Virus record (IMG/VR): IMGVR_UViG_3300044638_001444
Coordinates: 1-32,082 of that record
DNA from: a virus
Strand: one strand, 5' to 3'
Length of the DNA: 32,082 bases
How positions within the stretch are numbered: position 1 is the stretch's first letter; the number at the start of each line of letters is the position of its first letter. This document shows positions 23,501-30,622 of the stretch, one piece after another. A program made the translations under genes and the position numbers. The notes under the pieces were generated by a model, which made no database searches, was not told the origin of the DNA, and saw only the letters and a program-made list of their open reading frames with translations.

Positions 23501-23796
23501 TGTGCATCTCCTTGGTAACAGCAACACTCTTTGTTGACGTGTCGCTGGATTGTGCTTATACTCACGTTGTAACCATGTTGACGCATAACTTTAGTAAGCC
23601 ATGATGCGCTGTATGATTTGCTTTTACCTAAACCGTTGTCCTCACGAATGAGTTCAATTGCACGGTTTATTGCTTCTTGTTCGTCAGCAGACATTTTGTC
23701 TACTGTTCTGGTGAACTTGCATGCGTCTGCCGAAAGATTAGTTCGGGGAGAAAGCAGGGCGTCCAGCAGTGTTATTTTCTGCTCTTGTTGTTTCAC
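23497..23796 (-). CDS. Small HTH-like protein, 99 aa
   Basis: The 99-residue protein starts at a GTG (23796) with a weak AAGG upstream. The C-terminal third, YSASWLTKVMRQHGYNVSIS followed by TIQRHVNKECCC, reads like a winged or simple helix-turn-helix (LTKVMRQHGY as first helix, SISTIQRHVN as recognition helix) and ends in three Cys. The N-terminal half is helical and acidic. It could be a DNA-binding regulator or, by size and DNA-binding appearance, a terminase small subunit candidate, though it lies five genes from terL. Its last bases overlap the metallophosphoesterase start (ATGA). Confidence 0.7.
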   Translation of the reverse strand: MKQQEQKITLLDALLSPRTNLSADACKFTRTVDKMSADEQEAINRAIELIREDNGLGKSKSYSASWLTKVMRQHGYNVSISTIQRHVNKECCCYQGDAQ

Positions 23797-23844
23797 AAAT
23801 ACCTAACCTTTTCCAATTCAGAATTACGGTCAGGAATATCCTAG

Positions 23845-23861
23845 CACCCAATTCATGGGTG
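23845..23861 (-). terminator. Weak hairpin after holin-like gene
   Basis: CACCCA, a 5-base loop and TGGGTG form a 6-bp perfect stem starting 9 bases after the stop of the small holin-like gene at 23871. No U-run follows on the minus strand, so termination is uncertain. The rest of the 74-base spacer (23797-23870) shows no gene. Confidence 0.25.
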
Positions 23862-23870
23862 TGTCATGTA

Positions 23871-24107
23871 TCACTTCTTAGCGTCTAGGTGCCAATCAAT
23901 GTGGTTCTCAAGACGTTCGGATACTGCTTCTACTTTGTCTCCGACGCTGTCAACACTGCGTCTTACACTCTTTAAATGAAGCATGACCATTCCGTGGTCA
24001 TTGCGGTTCTCTCTACGGAGTTCTTTTAGTTGTTTAATTCCTGCGCCAACAACTCCAGCAACAGTGGTAATAAGGGTGGCGATAATAAGCGCCCATGCAT
24101 CGGTCAT
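23871..24107 (-). CDS. Membrane-anchored coiled-coil protein, holin-like
   Basis: This 78-residue protein has an N-terminal transmembrane helix (about residues 5-23, LIIATLITTVAGVVGAGI) followed by a charged coiled coil with an HLKSVRRSVDSVGDKVEAVS heptad section, and ends ENHIDWHLDAKK. This layout (short TM plus coiled coil, with the WHL-type end) fits the small actinophage holin-associated proteins annotated as DUF2746-like; the name is from memory. Function in lysis is plausible. The ATG at 24107 has no evident Shine-Dalgarno and lies 2 bases after the upstream gene stop. Confidence 0.72.
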   Translation of the reverse strand: MTDAWALIIATLITTVAGVVGAGIKQLKELRRENRNDHGMVMLHLKSVRRSVDSVGDKVEAVSERLENHIDWHLDAKK

Positions 24108-24109
24108 AG

Positions 24110-24868
24110 TTAATCAACTATTCCCCTCTGTCGGCGCCAGTTTACCCAACCTACAGCCTGTGCTTGGCTTGGGAGCATCCCTAAGTTACCAGCGGCATTA
24201 CGATGCGCTTCAGAAAATGTGTTGTATCTAGTAGGAGTCTGTAGCCCACGGTCAGCACTCCCAAGTACACGACCAACAGTAATATCGTGAGCATGACGAT
24301 CAACTGTCACGGCTTCAGGGTCATCTGGGTTAACAATGTTTTTAAAGAAGTTCCCTGTTTTCCTGTCCATTGGTAAATATTGTTCTGGCTGTGCGGAACC
24401 CTCAAGGACTGAACGAGCCTGTGATACCTGCCGCCCAGTTACAAAACCACCACTAGCGGTTCCAGTATCCCTTAATTGGCGTGCCATACGCTGGTTGTCA
24501 TTCCAACCAACCTGCGAACTTAGGATTGCAATAGCGCCAGCCCCACGGCGTACATCGCCTTTTCCAATTTCAGTTGCAAAATCATGGGCACGCTTATACC
24601 AGTCCATACCAGATTTAACATCTTCTGGACTAGCCGTTTTTACGGCGTGGGTGACGTTATGAACCATGCGATTAAATTGGCTTGGATGTAACTTATCCAT
24701 ACGAGCACCCAATGCATTAGTAGGGTCCCAAGCACCAATGTTCTTACTTCCCTCTTTTGGAAGTACTCGTTTATAACCATGTGCTACAGGATCAAAGCCA
24801 CGACCAGTAGGAAGGCTTAGTTCTCCACTGTTTTCTGGTACATACAAATCGCCAGTATCCTTAGCCAT
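24110..24868 (-). CDS. Conserved phage protein with HhH-GPD-like motifs
   Basis: The 252-residue protein resembles a conserved actinophage family of unknown function. Motifs in order are AIAILSSQVGWNDNQRMARQ (112-131), QVSQARSVLEG (147-157), YLPMDRKTGNFFKNI (164-178), TVDRHAHDITVGRVLG (188-203) and LPSQAQAVGWVNWRR (232-246). The order and spacing recall endonuclease III type DNA glycosylases, with Lys170 and Asp190 in places like the catalytic Lys and Asp (LPGVGRKTA and VDTHIFR in E. coli Nth), but the Gly-Val-Gly hairpin is shortened and no iron-sulfur cysteines exist. A glycosylase fold is therefore only a proposal. It shares a base with the gene upstream (TGATG). Confidence 0.82.
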   Translation of the reverse strand: MAKDTGDLYVPENSGELSLPTGRGFDPVAHGYKRVLPKEGSKNIGAWDPTNALGARMDKLHPSQFNRMVHNVTHAVKTASPEDVKSGMDWYKRAHDFATEIGKGDVRRGAGAIAILSSQVGWNDNQRMARQLRDTGTASGGFVTGRQVSQARSVLEGSAQPEQYLPMDRKTGNFFKNIVNPDDPEAVTVDRHAHDITVGRVLGSADRGLQTPTRYNTFSEAHRNAAGNLGMLPSQAQAVGWVNWRRQRGIVD

Positions 24869-25326
24869 CAGATGCCATCCTTATTTTCAGGGTTAGCCTC
24901 TGCGTACGCACGGGTACCTTGTGCACGTCGTCGCATTGGGTCTTGTGGGCGGTGGTTCATACGAACACCTGTAGAAGTTTTATTTAAACCAGATCGCATA
25001 GGCTTAAACAGATCAAGCGCATCTTGATAACCAACACCAAGTCCTGACATGTTGCGCTTCATGTCAATACCACCCCTAGGTCCTGGGGTTTTTCCAATTA
25101 GTGGATTGCGGTCGCTTGTACCGTAATCAGGGCGTCGGTACTGTTGATGGGTGTCGTGGAATTGTTGTTTACGGGATTTCATTGCCCCCGTAAAGAATCC
25201 TGCCCCAGCATAAACTTGACCAATCGCTATCCCAGATTGGGTATTAGTAGGGGGAGTCGTTGGACTCCCCCCACTTTCAACAGCGCTGTCAGTTGTGCTG
25301 GCGCCTGCATCGGCGCCGCCTTCCAT
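24868..25326 (-). CDS. Low-complexity head-region protein, 152 aa
   Basis: The 152-residue protein is polar and probably disordered: an N-terminal Ser/Thr/Pro/Gly-rich region (MEGGADAGASTTDSAVESGG), a short less polar part (IAIGQVYAGAGFFTGAM, 33-49) that is too weak to call a membrane segment, and a basic C-terminal half (MNHRPQDPMRRRAQGTRAYA). No family recognised. It starts at ATG 25326, 2 bases after the upstream gene stop, and lies two genes after the large terminase. A strong hairpin (25250-25271) lies inside its coding sequence. Internal head protein is a guess only. Confidence 0.7.
   Translation of the reverse strand: MEGGADAGASTTDSAVESGGSPTTPPTNTQSGIAIGQVYAGAGFFTGAMKSRKQQFHDTHQQYRRPDYGTSDRNPLIGKTPGPRGGIDMKRNMSGLGVGYQDALDLFKPMRSGLNKTSTGVRMNHRPQDPMRRRAQGTRAYAEANPENKDGI
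25250..25271 (-). repeat. Strong hairpin inside coding sequence
   Basis: GGGGGAGT, a 6-base loop and ACTCCCCC form an 8-bp perfect stem, with AGT/ACT pairs three bases further out across a mismatch. It encodes a Gly-Gly-Ser-Pro-Thr-Thr-Pro-Pro region, so it may simply reflect codon constraints. A role in mRNA stability or translational pausing is possible. Confidence 0.35.
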
Positions 25327-25328
25327 AA

Positions 25329-25730
25329 CTAGTCGTTAACGACTGTTGGATTCATGCGGTTCATTTTACCGCCGCTGTTTTGCTCGTACTCAAATGCTGG
25401 CATACCGTCGCCTGACATTGAACCTTGAACGAATTCTGAAAGAACCGCAGGTGCTTCAATCCATGAAGCCGAACCTACGTGAGCACGCTCACGCATTGTC
25501 TCTTCAGGGTACTTGTAGAACATTTCTGGGTTGTTGTGGTTCTGACGACCAGGAGCCGACGATGGGTCAGCATATGCACCACGAGCAAAGTCGTTAGGTA
25601 CATCTGTGTCAGTTGCTACGCCTTCTTCAAAGCGAAGTGGTCCACGGTTGCCTGGGATACTTGGCGCCATTGAACGCTCAAAAACGTTCGGTGAGCGCTC
25701 TGGGAATTGTGGTGCTGGTGCTACGTTCAC
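25329..25730 (-). CDS. Low-complexity protein after terminase, 133 aa
   Basis: The start is a GTG at 25730 with GGAGG 6 bases upstream, which decides it. The 133-residue product is Pro/Asn-rich and polar (APAPQFPERSPNVFERSMAP, then SAPGRQNHNNPEMFYKYPEE) with no membrane segment or known domain. It follows the large terminase gene by 46 bases and is followed after 2 bases by another polar protein. A head-completion or decoration role is conceivable; the sequence alone does not decide. Confidence 0.78.
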   Translation of the reverse strand: MNVAPAPQFPERSPNVFERSMAPSIPGNRGPLRFEEGVATDTDVPNDFARGAYADPSSAPGRQNHNNPEMFYKYPEETMRERAHVGSASWIEAPAVLSEFVQGSMSGDGMPAFEYEQNSGGKMNRMNPTVVND

Positions 25731-25776
25731 GTAAGCCTCCGTAATAGGGGTTTTTTAACTTGTTACTAGAGTACCA

Positions 25777-27336
25777 TTAATTAAAGAATGGATTTTCTGC
25801 TACTTGGATCGTAGGCAGGGTGTCATGCATAGACATGAAACAGGCAATAGCCAAGGAGTCTGGGTAGTCGTCAAAAGCACCCTTTTCATCAGGTGCCTCA
25901 GCCAACATATACGGACCACGATAGGTCTTTTCTAGATCGCTCATCTGCTGATTAAAGCGCTTCCATCCACGAGTACGCCGTGCTTTAGAGTGCCCTGGAA
26001 TTATTAATTGATCTCTCTGAATCAACTCTGTAAGATGTACCCATCTCTCATGCTGTGCCTTTGAGTCTGATGAGACTGCAACAACATCTATGTCTGGTAG
26101 AAGTACTTGGAAGCGCTCCGCTACAGCACCACCAACACCTTGAGAGTCAATGCCGATTCTGATCGGGTCATAGTTTCTTAAGAAGTCAATGATCTGGAAG
26201 TACTGGGATTCCCATTCTTCGTTGTTAATCTCCAACCAGTTAAGAACACGGTGCTCATGGAAGCCGAAAGGGTCTGGGTGGTCCCAGTCAACCCAACAGA
26301 CTGTCACTACGGTGGAGTCATTAGATCGGGCAACGTCAATACCGACTACTACAGGAGTACGCCACCACTGCTTTACAAGAGCCATAGAGGGGTCATACAG
26401 GCGTTCTAAGCGCTCATCGGTTACAAACATACCTCGGTCAAGCACCCACTTGTTACAGTAGGACATCTGGAACTCGTCTGAGTCCTCACCGATTCGCAAT
26501 TTCTCTTTAGCAATAAACTTGGCGTAGTTAGGGTTGTACTTTGAAGCAACACGGTAGTCATACTCAAAGTGACATGGGCGTGTTTTCTTACCGTTGACCA
26601 TGCGTCGCTTGTTGTACTGGATCATCTTATAGAAGTAAGACTTGTTACGGGTAGCCGTTCCCGTCAAACAGATACTGCCGTTGTTAAACGCCAACATCGG
26701 CTTAATTGATTTAGCAATCATGTACTCGTCGGCTTCTTGAGCCTCGTCAATCATGACGAAGTGGTACGTCTTTGATTCAATCTTTGCTTTTGGGTTACAG
26801 GTCTGCATACGGCAAAGCGAGCCAGAGTGCTTCAAAGTAATGATGCGACCTTTACCACGGGCACCACCTGAAGTTGCCTTATCGTCAATCTCGGGGTCTA
26901 ACAAGAAGTCCATTGCGTGGTCGCTAGTAAGTTTGCCAACGATACGACTGAACACCGTATCTGCTTGGTCTTCTACTGGGGCGAACACTCCGCACCAAAA
27001 ACCCTTATCAAACTTGTCAAGCCATGTTGGATAAACCTTTGCTAACTTAGGCAAAATCACCATGAGTGAAGCCATGACGTTAGAGAGAACCTCAGATTTA
27101 CCTGACTGACGTGTAGCCACTACCGTCATTTCTTCACCGTCACCAAGGATGACAGATTCAATCAATCGGTAGGCAATAGGTACCTGATACGGGAATAGTT
27201 CCACATCGCAGAACTCTTCGGTAAACACAATGATGCGCTTTACCAGCACGTCTATGAATTCGGCTGAAGTCTCGTCCAGTTCTTCGGCTACGTCCTCGGC
27301 TAAGAGGTTATCGTCTAGTTCTTCGTCTGTTAGCAC
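25777..27336 (-). CDS. terL: Terminase large subunit
   Basis: The 519-residue protein is the DNA-packaging motor. The ATPase domain has Walker A ATRQSGKS (74-81), Walker B VMIDEAQ (194-200) and the coupling motif LTGTATR (224-230). The nuclease domain has the three expected acidic positions: Asp334 (VGIDVARSND), Asp397 (IGIDSQGVGG) and Asp489/Asp493 (FDDYPDSLA), typical of RNase H-fold terminase nucleases. The N-terminus is acidic. The start is GTG at 27336; the in-frame upstream codons carry no ATG before the stop that ends the previous gene, and no strong Shine-Dalgarno is visible. No recognisable small subunit lies directly upstream. Confidence 0.96.
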   Translation of the reverse strand: MLTDEELDDNLLAEDVAEELDETSAEFIDVLVKRIIVFTEEFCDVELFPYQVPIAYRLIESVILGDGEEMTVVATRQSGKSEVLSNVMASLMVILPKLAKVYPTWLDKFDKGFWCGVFAPVEDQADTVFSRIVGKLTSDHAMDFLLDPEIDDKATSGGARGKGRIITLKHSGSLCRMQTCNPKAKIESKTYHFVMIDEAQEADEYMIAKSIKPMLAFNNGSICLTGTATRNKSYFYKMIQYNKRRMVNGKKTRPCHFEYDYRVASKYNPNYAKFIAKEKLRIGEDSDEFQMSYCNKWVLDRGMFVTDERLERLYDPSMALVKQWWRTPVVVGIDVARSNDSTVVTVCWVDWDHPDPFGFHEHRVLNWLEINNEEWESQYFQIIDFLRNYDPIRIGIDSQGVGGAVAERFQVLLPDIDVVAVSSDSKAQHERWVHLTELIQRDQLIIPGHSKARRTRGWKRFNQQMSDLEKTYRGPYMLAEAPDEKGAFDDYPDSLAIACFMSMHDTLPTIQVAENPFFN

Positions 27337-27354
27337 AGACCAATCATAGACTAA

Positions 27355-27624
27355 TTAGTAATCGGTTTTATCAAACTTGAGTTGGAGTTGCGATTCGTCG
27401 TTAAAGACTGGGCGTCGTGGGCGCAATTCTGAGATTAAGGCGGCTGAGTCCTCAATGATCATAATGAGGCTCTTGAGGTCTACGGAGACACTCTCAGGGT
27501 CTTCTTCAGAGGTCTGGAAGACCTTCGGGGAATACGATTCAGTAACCAAAAAGAGGTCATGAACTGCATTGATAAGGCGTCGTTTTTCGGTTGCTTCTAG
27601 GTTGTTGATAGTTGGTTTTGACAT
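27355..27624 (-). CDS. Small protein upstream of terminase, 89 aa
   Basis: I place the start at ATG 27624 (MSKPTINNLEATEKRRLINA), 19 bases after the upstream stop; starts further upstream would overlap the previous gene, and no start has a good Shine-Dalgarno. The 89-residue protein is helical, with VDLKSLIMIIEDSAALISEL (48-67) and an Arg-rich end (RPRRPVFNDESQLQLKFDKT). No HTH is evident. Its position just before terL makes a divergent small terminase subunit possible, but size and sequence give no direct support. Confidence 0.7.
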   Translation of the reverse strand: MSKPTINNLEATEKRRLINAVHDLFLVTESYSPKVFQTSEEDPESVSVDLKSLIMIIEDSAALISELRPRRPVFNDESQLQLKFDKTDY

Positions 27625-27643
27625 GAATTTGATAGTACCACTT

Positions 27644-27880
27644 CTATTTGGTGGCATCAACCCGTCTTTGTAATTCTTCCCAAATATCATCTAGAGCCTT
27701 AATGAACTCTGTTACTTCACCTTCAGGACCACCGTGATAACGCCAACGGTCAAACGAAGCGCCGAGACCCATGATGGTGGTGTCAAACCACTGAAGTAAT
27801 GAGGCTCGGTCTAAGTTCTGTACACGCTTAGGCACATCTCTTCTGGCTGTTTGCTCTTCTTCTTTTTTAAAGAAACCCAT
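27644..27880 (-). CDS. Small hypothetical protein, 78 aa
   Basis: The start is taken at ATG 27880 (MGFFKKEEEQTARRDVPKRV), which overlaps the upstream stop by one base (TGATG); two GTG codons just before are alternatives. The protein is charged and helical, with WFDTTIMGLGASFDRWRYHG (31-50) and a C-terminal helix (VTEFIKALDDIWEELQRRVD). I do not recognise it. It belongs to a run of three small genes between the KTSC-domain gene and terminase that share overlaps and are likely co-translated. Confidence 0.72.
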   Translation of the reverse strand: MGFFKKEEEQTARRDVPKRVQNLDRASLLQWFDTTIMGLGASFDRWRYHGGPEGEVTEFIKALDDIWEELQRRVDATK

Positions 27881-28146
27881 CACCACATTCCAATCTCTTG
27901 TGCAGGTGTGTCCATCTCACGACCACCTATTGCTTGTAGAACACCATCTGTTTCATCTTGCATTTGAATACGCTTACATAGACCTACTTGCGCTGTGTAC
28001 TTGCGGGTGCGCAACTGTATACCTTTACCATGTCTCCATGGGTAGTCAGTTTCTCTTACAATACCCATAGAAACAAAAGGGGTATTAAGGTTTGCGAAAT
28101 CTCTAACAACCCAGTAAAGGCGTCCAATGGCATGGAGCCTATTCAT
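27880..28146 (-). CDS. Small hypothetical protein, 88 aa
   Basis: This 88-residue protein (MNRLHAIGRLYWVVRDFANL) is basic in its middle (YPWRHGKGIQLRTRKYTAQV) and has no recognisable domain, membrane segment or signal. The ATG at 28146 lies 2 bases after the stop of the KTSC gene. Its last base is shared with the start of the next gene. Function unknown. Confidence 0.7.
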   Translation of the reverse strand: MNRLHAIGRLYWVVRDFANLNTPFVSMGIVRETDYPWRHGKGIQLRTRKYTAQVGLCKRIQMQDETDGVLQAIGGREMDTPAQEIGMW

Positions 28147-28148
28147 AA

Positions 28149-28604
28149 CTACATCTGAGATTGTACGAAAAACGTGCTCTCTTCATCGCCTGACGCCCTA
28201 CTGTTTGGAAAGTTATTAAGTACCGAGTTAATATAGCGCCCTTTTGATTGAGCAGACGCAAATGATTGATAAACATGTTCTGGGACGTTCAAGTATTTCC
28301 AAGGAGTGCCGTTTTTAATAAAACGAACAAAGAGTATGCCGTTGTAGCCAATTGCTCCAGATGTACCTTCAGTAGCGACATATCGGAAGGCTTCTACACG
28401 ACTGCTCTCATCAGAGGCATGGTAGTAAGTGGTATTTGGATCCCATTGAATTGGAATCATTTCTGATGGCTTAAACTTCGTTTCGTTTGCACGAGTACGA
28501 GTACGCTCTTCTTGAATAGCGTATTGACCTGAGTAGTAGTTTAAACCTTCAGCCAAACGATCTTTTGCTGATCTACTTAGTCCTGGTTTAGGTCGTGGTG
28601 CCAC
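28149..28604 (-). CDS. KTSC-domain protein
   Basis: The 151-residue protein starts at GTG 28604. Residues 67-132 match the KTSC domain (named for Lys-Thr-Ser-Cys motifs in some members): SSRVEAFRYVATE, then GYNGILFVRFIKNGTPWKYL, NVPEHVYQSFASAQSKGRYI, and NSVLNNFP. KTSC is a small RNA-binding-like or unknown-function module in phages and bacteria. The N-terminal 50 residues are basic, with RSAKDRLAEGLNYYSGQY. The gene lies 4 bases after the endolysin stop. Its role in this phage is not known; possible contact with nucleic acids is inference. Confidence 0.85.
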   Translation of the reverse strand: MAPRPKPGLSRSAKDRLAEGLNYYSGQYAIQEERTRTRANETKFKPSEMIPIQWDPNTTYYHASDESSRVEAFRYVATEGTSGAIGYNGILFVRFIKNGTPWKYLNVPEHVYQSFASAQSKGRYINSVLNNFPNSRASGDEESTFFVQSQM

Positions 28605-28608
28605 TTAT

Positions 28609-29376
28609 TTATTTTAGTCCTAAAAGTTGCTTTACTTTTGGACCGACAACAAAGTCCGCACCAAGTTTGTTAGCAACCTTAAACGCCTTCACGGCTTCAT
28701 CCGTTGCTGAGTCTTTTTGACCAGTGACTTCACCCTTGTAGAAGCCTTTTGCCTTGAGGGCTTCTTGAAGTTTCTTGATGTCATCCCCACCTGCTGGGGC
28801 GGGGGCTGGAGCCGTACCTACTGGTGCAGTTACCCCATTGGCATCCATCCATGCTTTTACTGATGCTGGGATATTGTCGCCACATACATAACGAAGGTGC
28901 CATGGCTCGCTTGGGACAACTTCCCATGAGAAACCAAATTCCTTCACGTTTGCAATCAACCAGTTGAGGCGCTTTGGCTCTGATGCTGAGTGAATGTCAA
29001 CCGCCAAGCCGAGGTTATGCTGCGATTTACCAGGCGTGGCAAGCATCGCCATACCTTTCTTGAGGTACCAAGTCTTGCCTTCAAATGTCTTGGTGCTGGT
29101 TCCGTCCACTTTGTCAAGTGTGTAGCGGGTCAAAAATCCTCGTTTTTGCAACTCGTAATCTCTATATGTATCGCCGCTGGAAGTTGGTTTTAGTTCAACG
29201 CCTTCAGCCTTAGCCTTTTCAACCATTGCGGTCCATGCGCATGCGGCAATCCAATGCATCTTGCCGCCACCAGGAACGGCTTTCAAAAGGTTGGCAGGGA
29301 GTTTTCCTGGTTCAATACCTTTGAGATCTTTTGGAAGTACTACTGGAACAATGTAATCCCATGCAAGTTTGCCCAT
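28609..29376 (-). CDS. Endolysin: M15 peptidase with peptidoglycan-binding domain
   Basis: The 255-residue protein has an N-terminal/central M15 (VanY/D-Ala-D-Ala carboxypeptidase-like) domain: SGDTYRDY at 67-74, KSQHNLGLAVDIH (118-129, His120 and Asp127 as zinc ligands), and PSEPWHLRY (155-163, Glu157 catalytic, His160 zinc ligand). An Ala/Pro linker (184-196) leads to a C-terminal PG_binding_1-like domain (KKLQEALKAKGFYKGEVTG, then AVKAFKVANKL). It lyses the host wall by cutting peptidoglycan peptides. There is no signal peptide, so a holin is expected. The start ATG has GGTGG/AGGAAAG upstream. Spacing from the oxygenase gene is 57 bases. Confidence 0.93.
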   Translation of the reverse strand: MGKLAWDYIVPVVLPKDLKGIEPGKLPANLLKAVPGGGKMHWIAACAWTAMVEKAKAEGVELKPTSSGDTYRDYELQKRGFLTRYTLDKVDGTSTKTFEGKTWYLKKGMAMLATPGKSQHNLGLAVDIHSASEPKRLNWLIANVKEFGFSWEVVPSEPWHLRYVCGDNIPASVKAWMDANGVTAPVGTAPAPAPAGGDDIKKLQEALKAKGFYKGEVTGQKDSATDEAVKAFKVANKLGADFVVGPKVKQLLGLK

Positions 29377-29433
29377 GATTTTCCACCATCTTTCCTGTTA
29401 CACACAGCGTTGTCTTGGCACTATTTTACACCA
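29377..29433 (-). promoter_or_regulatory. Spacer before endolysin, possible promoter
   Basis: The 57-base spacer between oxygenase and endolysin genes is AT-rich and contains TAAAAT preceded 16 bases upstream by TTTCTT on the minus strand, a weak -35/-10 pair whose -35 lies in the end of the oxygenase gene. It could start a lysis/packaging transcript. Support is thin. Confidence 0.25.
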
Positions 29434-30021
29434 CTAGTAAACGAAAGAAATCCAACCAGTAGCAATATACTTTGTATCGTTTTGAGAGGTAACGCCCCTG
29501 TGTGTGTACATCCAATCAGCAGGAAATATGATAGTTAGCCCTTTTTGTGGCTGTATTGACAGTTTTTGATGAAACCATTCTGTTGTCCCACCATCAAAAA
29601 CATCATTTAAGTAGGTGTTAAAGACTAATAGTCTCTTAGATACCCCTGATGTTTGTCGTTCAGAATGCCAAGCAAAAAACCCTTCATTAGGCAAATACCT
29701 CTGAATGTTTATTCTTTCAGTGACCCCCCAATGGTCTAGTTCACCGAGTACAGGAAATAGGTTCTTATACTCAGTAACTACTTTTTCAAGTTCATGTGTG
29801 TACTTAACAAACGGGGTATCCCCACAGTCCGTGACAATTGATAGGTCTGTTGACTTCTTCCAATCCTCACGAAGAACTGGGGTAGTTCCGTTGTAGGTCA
29901 TTCCAGCGCTTTTATTTGGGCTGCTTTCAAAATAAGAAATTAGATCATCACACACCTGACCATCTATGTACCATCCCTTTAAAAAAGGGTCAGCATGATT
30001 CATTTCGTATGATTCAAGCAT
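29434..30021 (-). CDS. 2OG-Fe(II) oxygenase, prolyl-4-hydroxylase-like
   Basis: Start is taken at ATG 30021, overlapping the previous gene by 8 bases, giving 195 residues (a TTG four codons upstream is an alternative). It matches prolyl-4-hydroxylase-type 2-oxoglutarate oxygenases: INIQRYLPNEGFFAWHSERQ (104-123) with His119-x-Glu121 as the iron-binding pair (Glu where most have Asp), VFDGGTTEWF (141-150), the distal His174 in MYTHRGVTSQ and Lys184 in place for 2-oxoglutarate binding (KYIATGWISF). It could hydroxylate a protein side chain. It is the third of three adjacent oxygenase-like genes. Confidence 0.85.
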   Translation of the reverse strand: MLESYEMNHADPFLKGWYIDGQVCDDLISYFESSPNKSAGMTYNGTTPVLREDWKKSTDLSIVTDCGDTPFVKYTHELEKVVTEYKNLFPVLGELDHWGVTERINIQRYLPNEGFFAWHSERQTSGVSKRLLVFNTYLNDVFDGGTTEWFHQKLSIQPQKGLTIIFPADWMYTHRGVTSQNDTKYIATGWISFVY

Positions 30022-30622
30022 TATGTAACCCAAAGTTAAAAGAAATAACTATCTTGCGGTCACCAACAAGGGCTGGGCACCCGTGCATGAAGTCGCTTTT
30101 AAACATTAATAATCTTGCTGGAATGCACTTATATGAAACGTCTTCAAAAGAGTACTTATTAGGAAATGGAGCAGGGCTTATCATGTTCTGCGGGTTGTCA
30201 TAGAACTTAATAATGTCCTTGTCATCACAATCAACGTAATAAGCGCCACTAATAAAACTGCTTGGATGATTATGTGGAAATAGATAATCTCCCTCAACTG
30301 ATAGGTTTGACCACATATTTTCTAATATTAAGTGCTGTTCCCTTAAATCATAACCAAGGGCTACCGCAAACTTTCGTGCTTCGTTTGTTAACTTCCTTAT
30401 AAACTCTGCAAAGAAACTTTCTTTTTCTAAATTTACTTGATTGTGGGTTGAGTTTACATTCAATTCTGGTGTTCTTTTGAAGTCACTATTGAATAGGAAC
30501 ATTTCAGACAACCATATATCCATTTCTTCTATGGTTTCAGAACAAAAGTTATCTAATAAATAGATTGGCTTTGGAAACCATTGTTCAATTTTTGCTTCGT
30601 TATTTACAAATAAAGTTGACAT
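30014..30622 (-). CDS. 2OG-Fe(II) oxygenase, phage type
   Basis: The 202-residue protein fits the phage 2OG-Fe(II) oxygenase family (PF13759-like): N-terminal EQWFPKPIYLLDNF, then ENMWSNLSVEGDYLFPHNHP (101-120) and SSFISGAYYVDC (121-132), followed by MFKSDFMHGCPALVGDRKIV (173-192). His117/His119 take the H-x-H/D place, His180 is the distal ligand, Arg189 binds 2-oxoglutarate. Members are common in cyanophages and other aquatic phages; substrates are unknown. It overlaps the upstream oxygenase-like gene by 23 bases and the downstream one by 8. Confidence 0.88.
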   Translation of the reverse strand: MSTLFVNNEAKIEQWFPKPIYLLDNFCSETIEEMDIWLSEMFLFNSDFKRTPELNVNSTHNQVNLEKESFFAEFIRKLTNEARKFAVALGYDLREQHLILENMWSNLSVEGDYLFPHNHPSSFISGAYYVDCDDKDIIKFYDNPQNMISPAPFPNKYSFEDVSYKCIPARLLMFKSDFMHGCPALVGDRKIVISFNFGLHNA

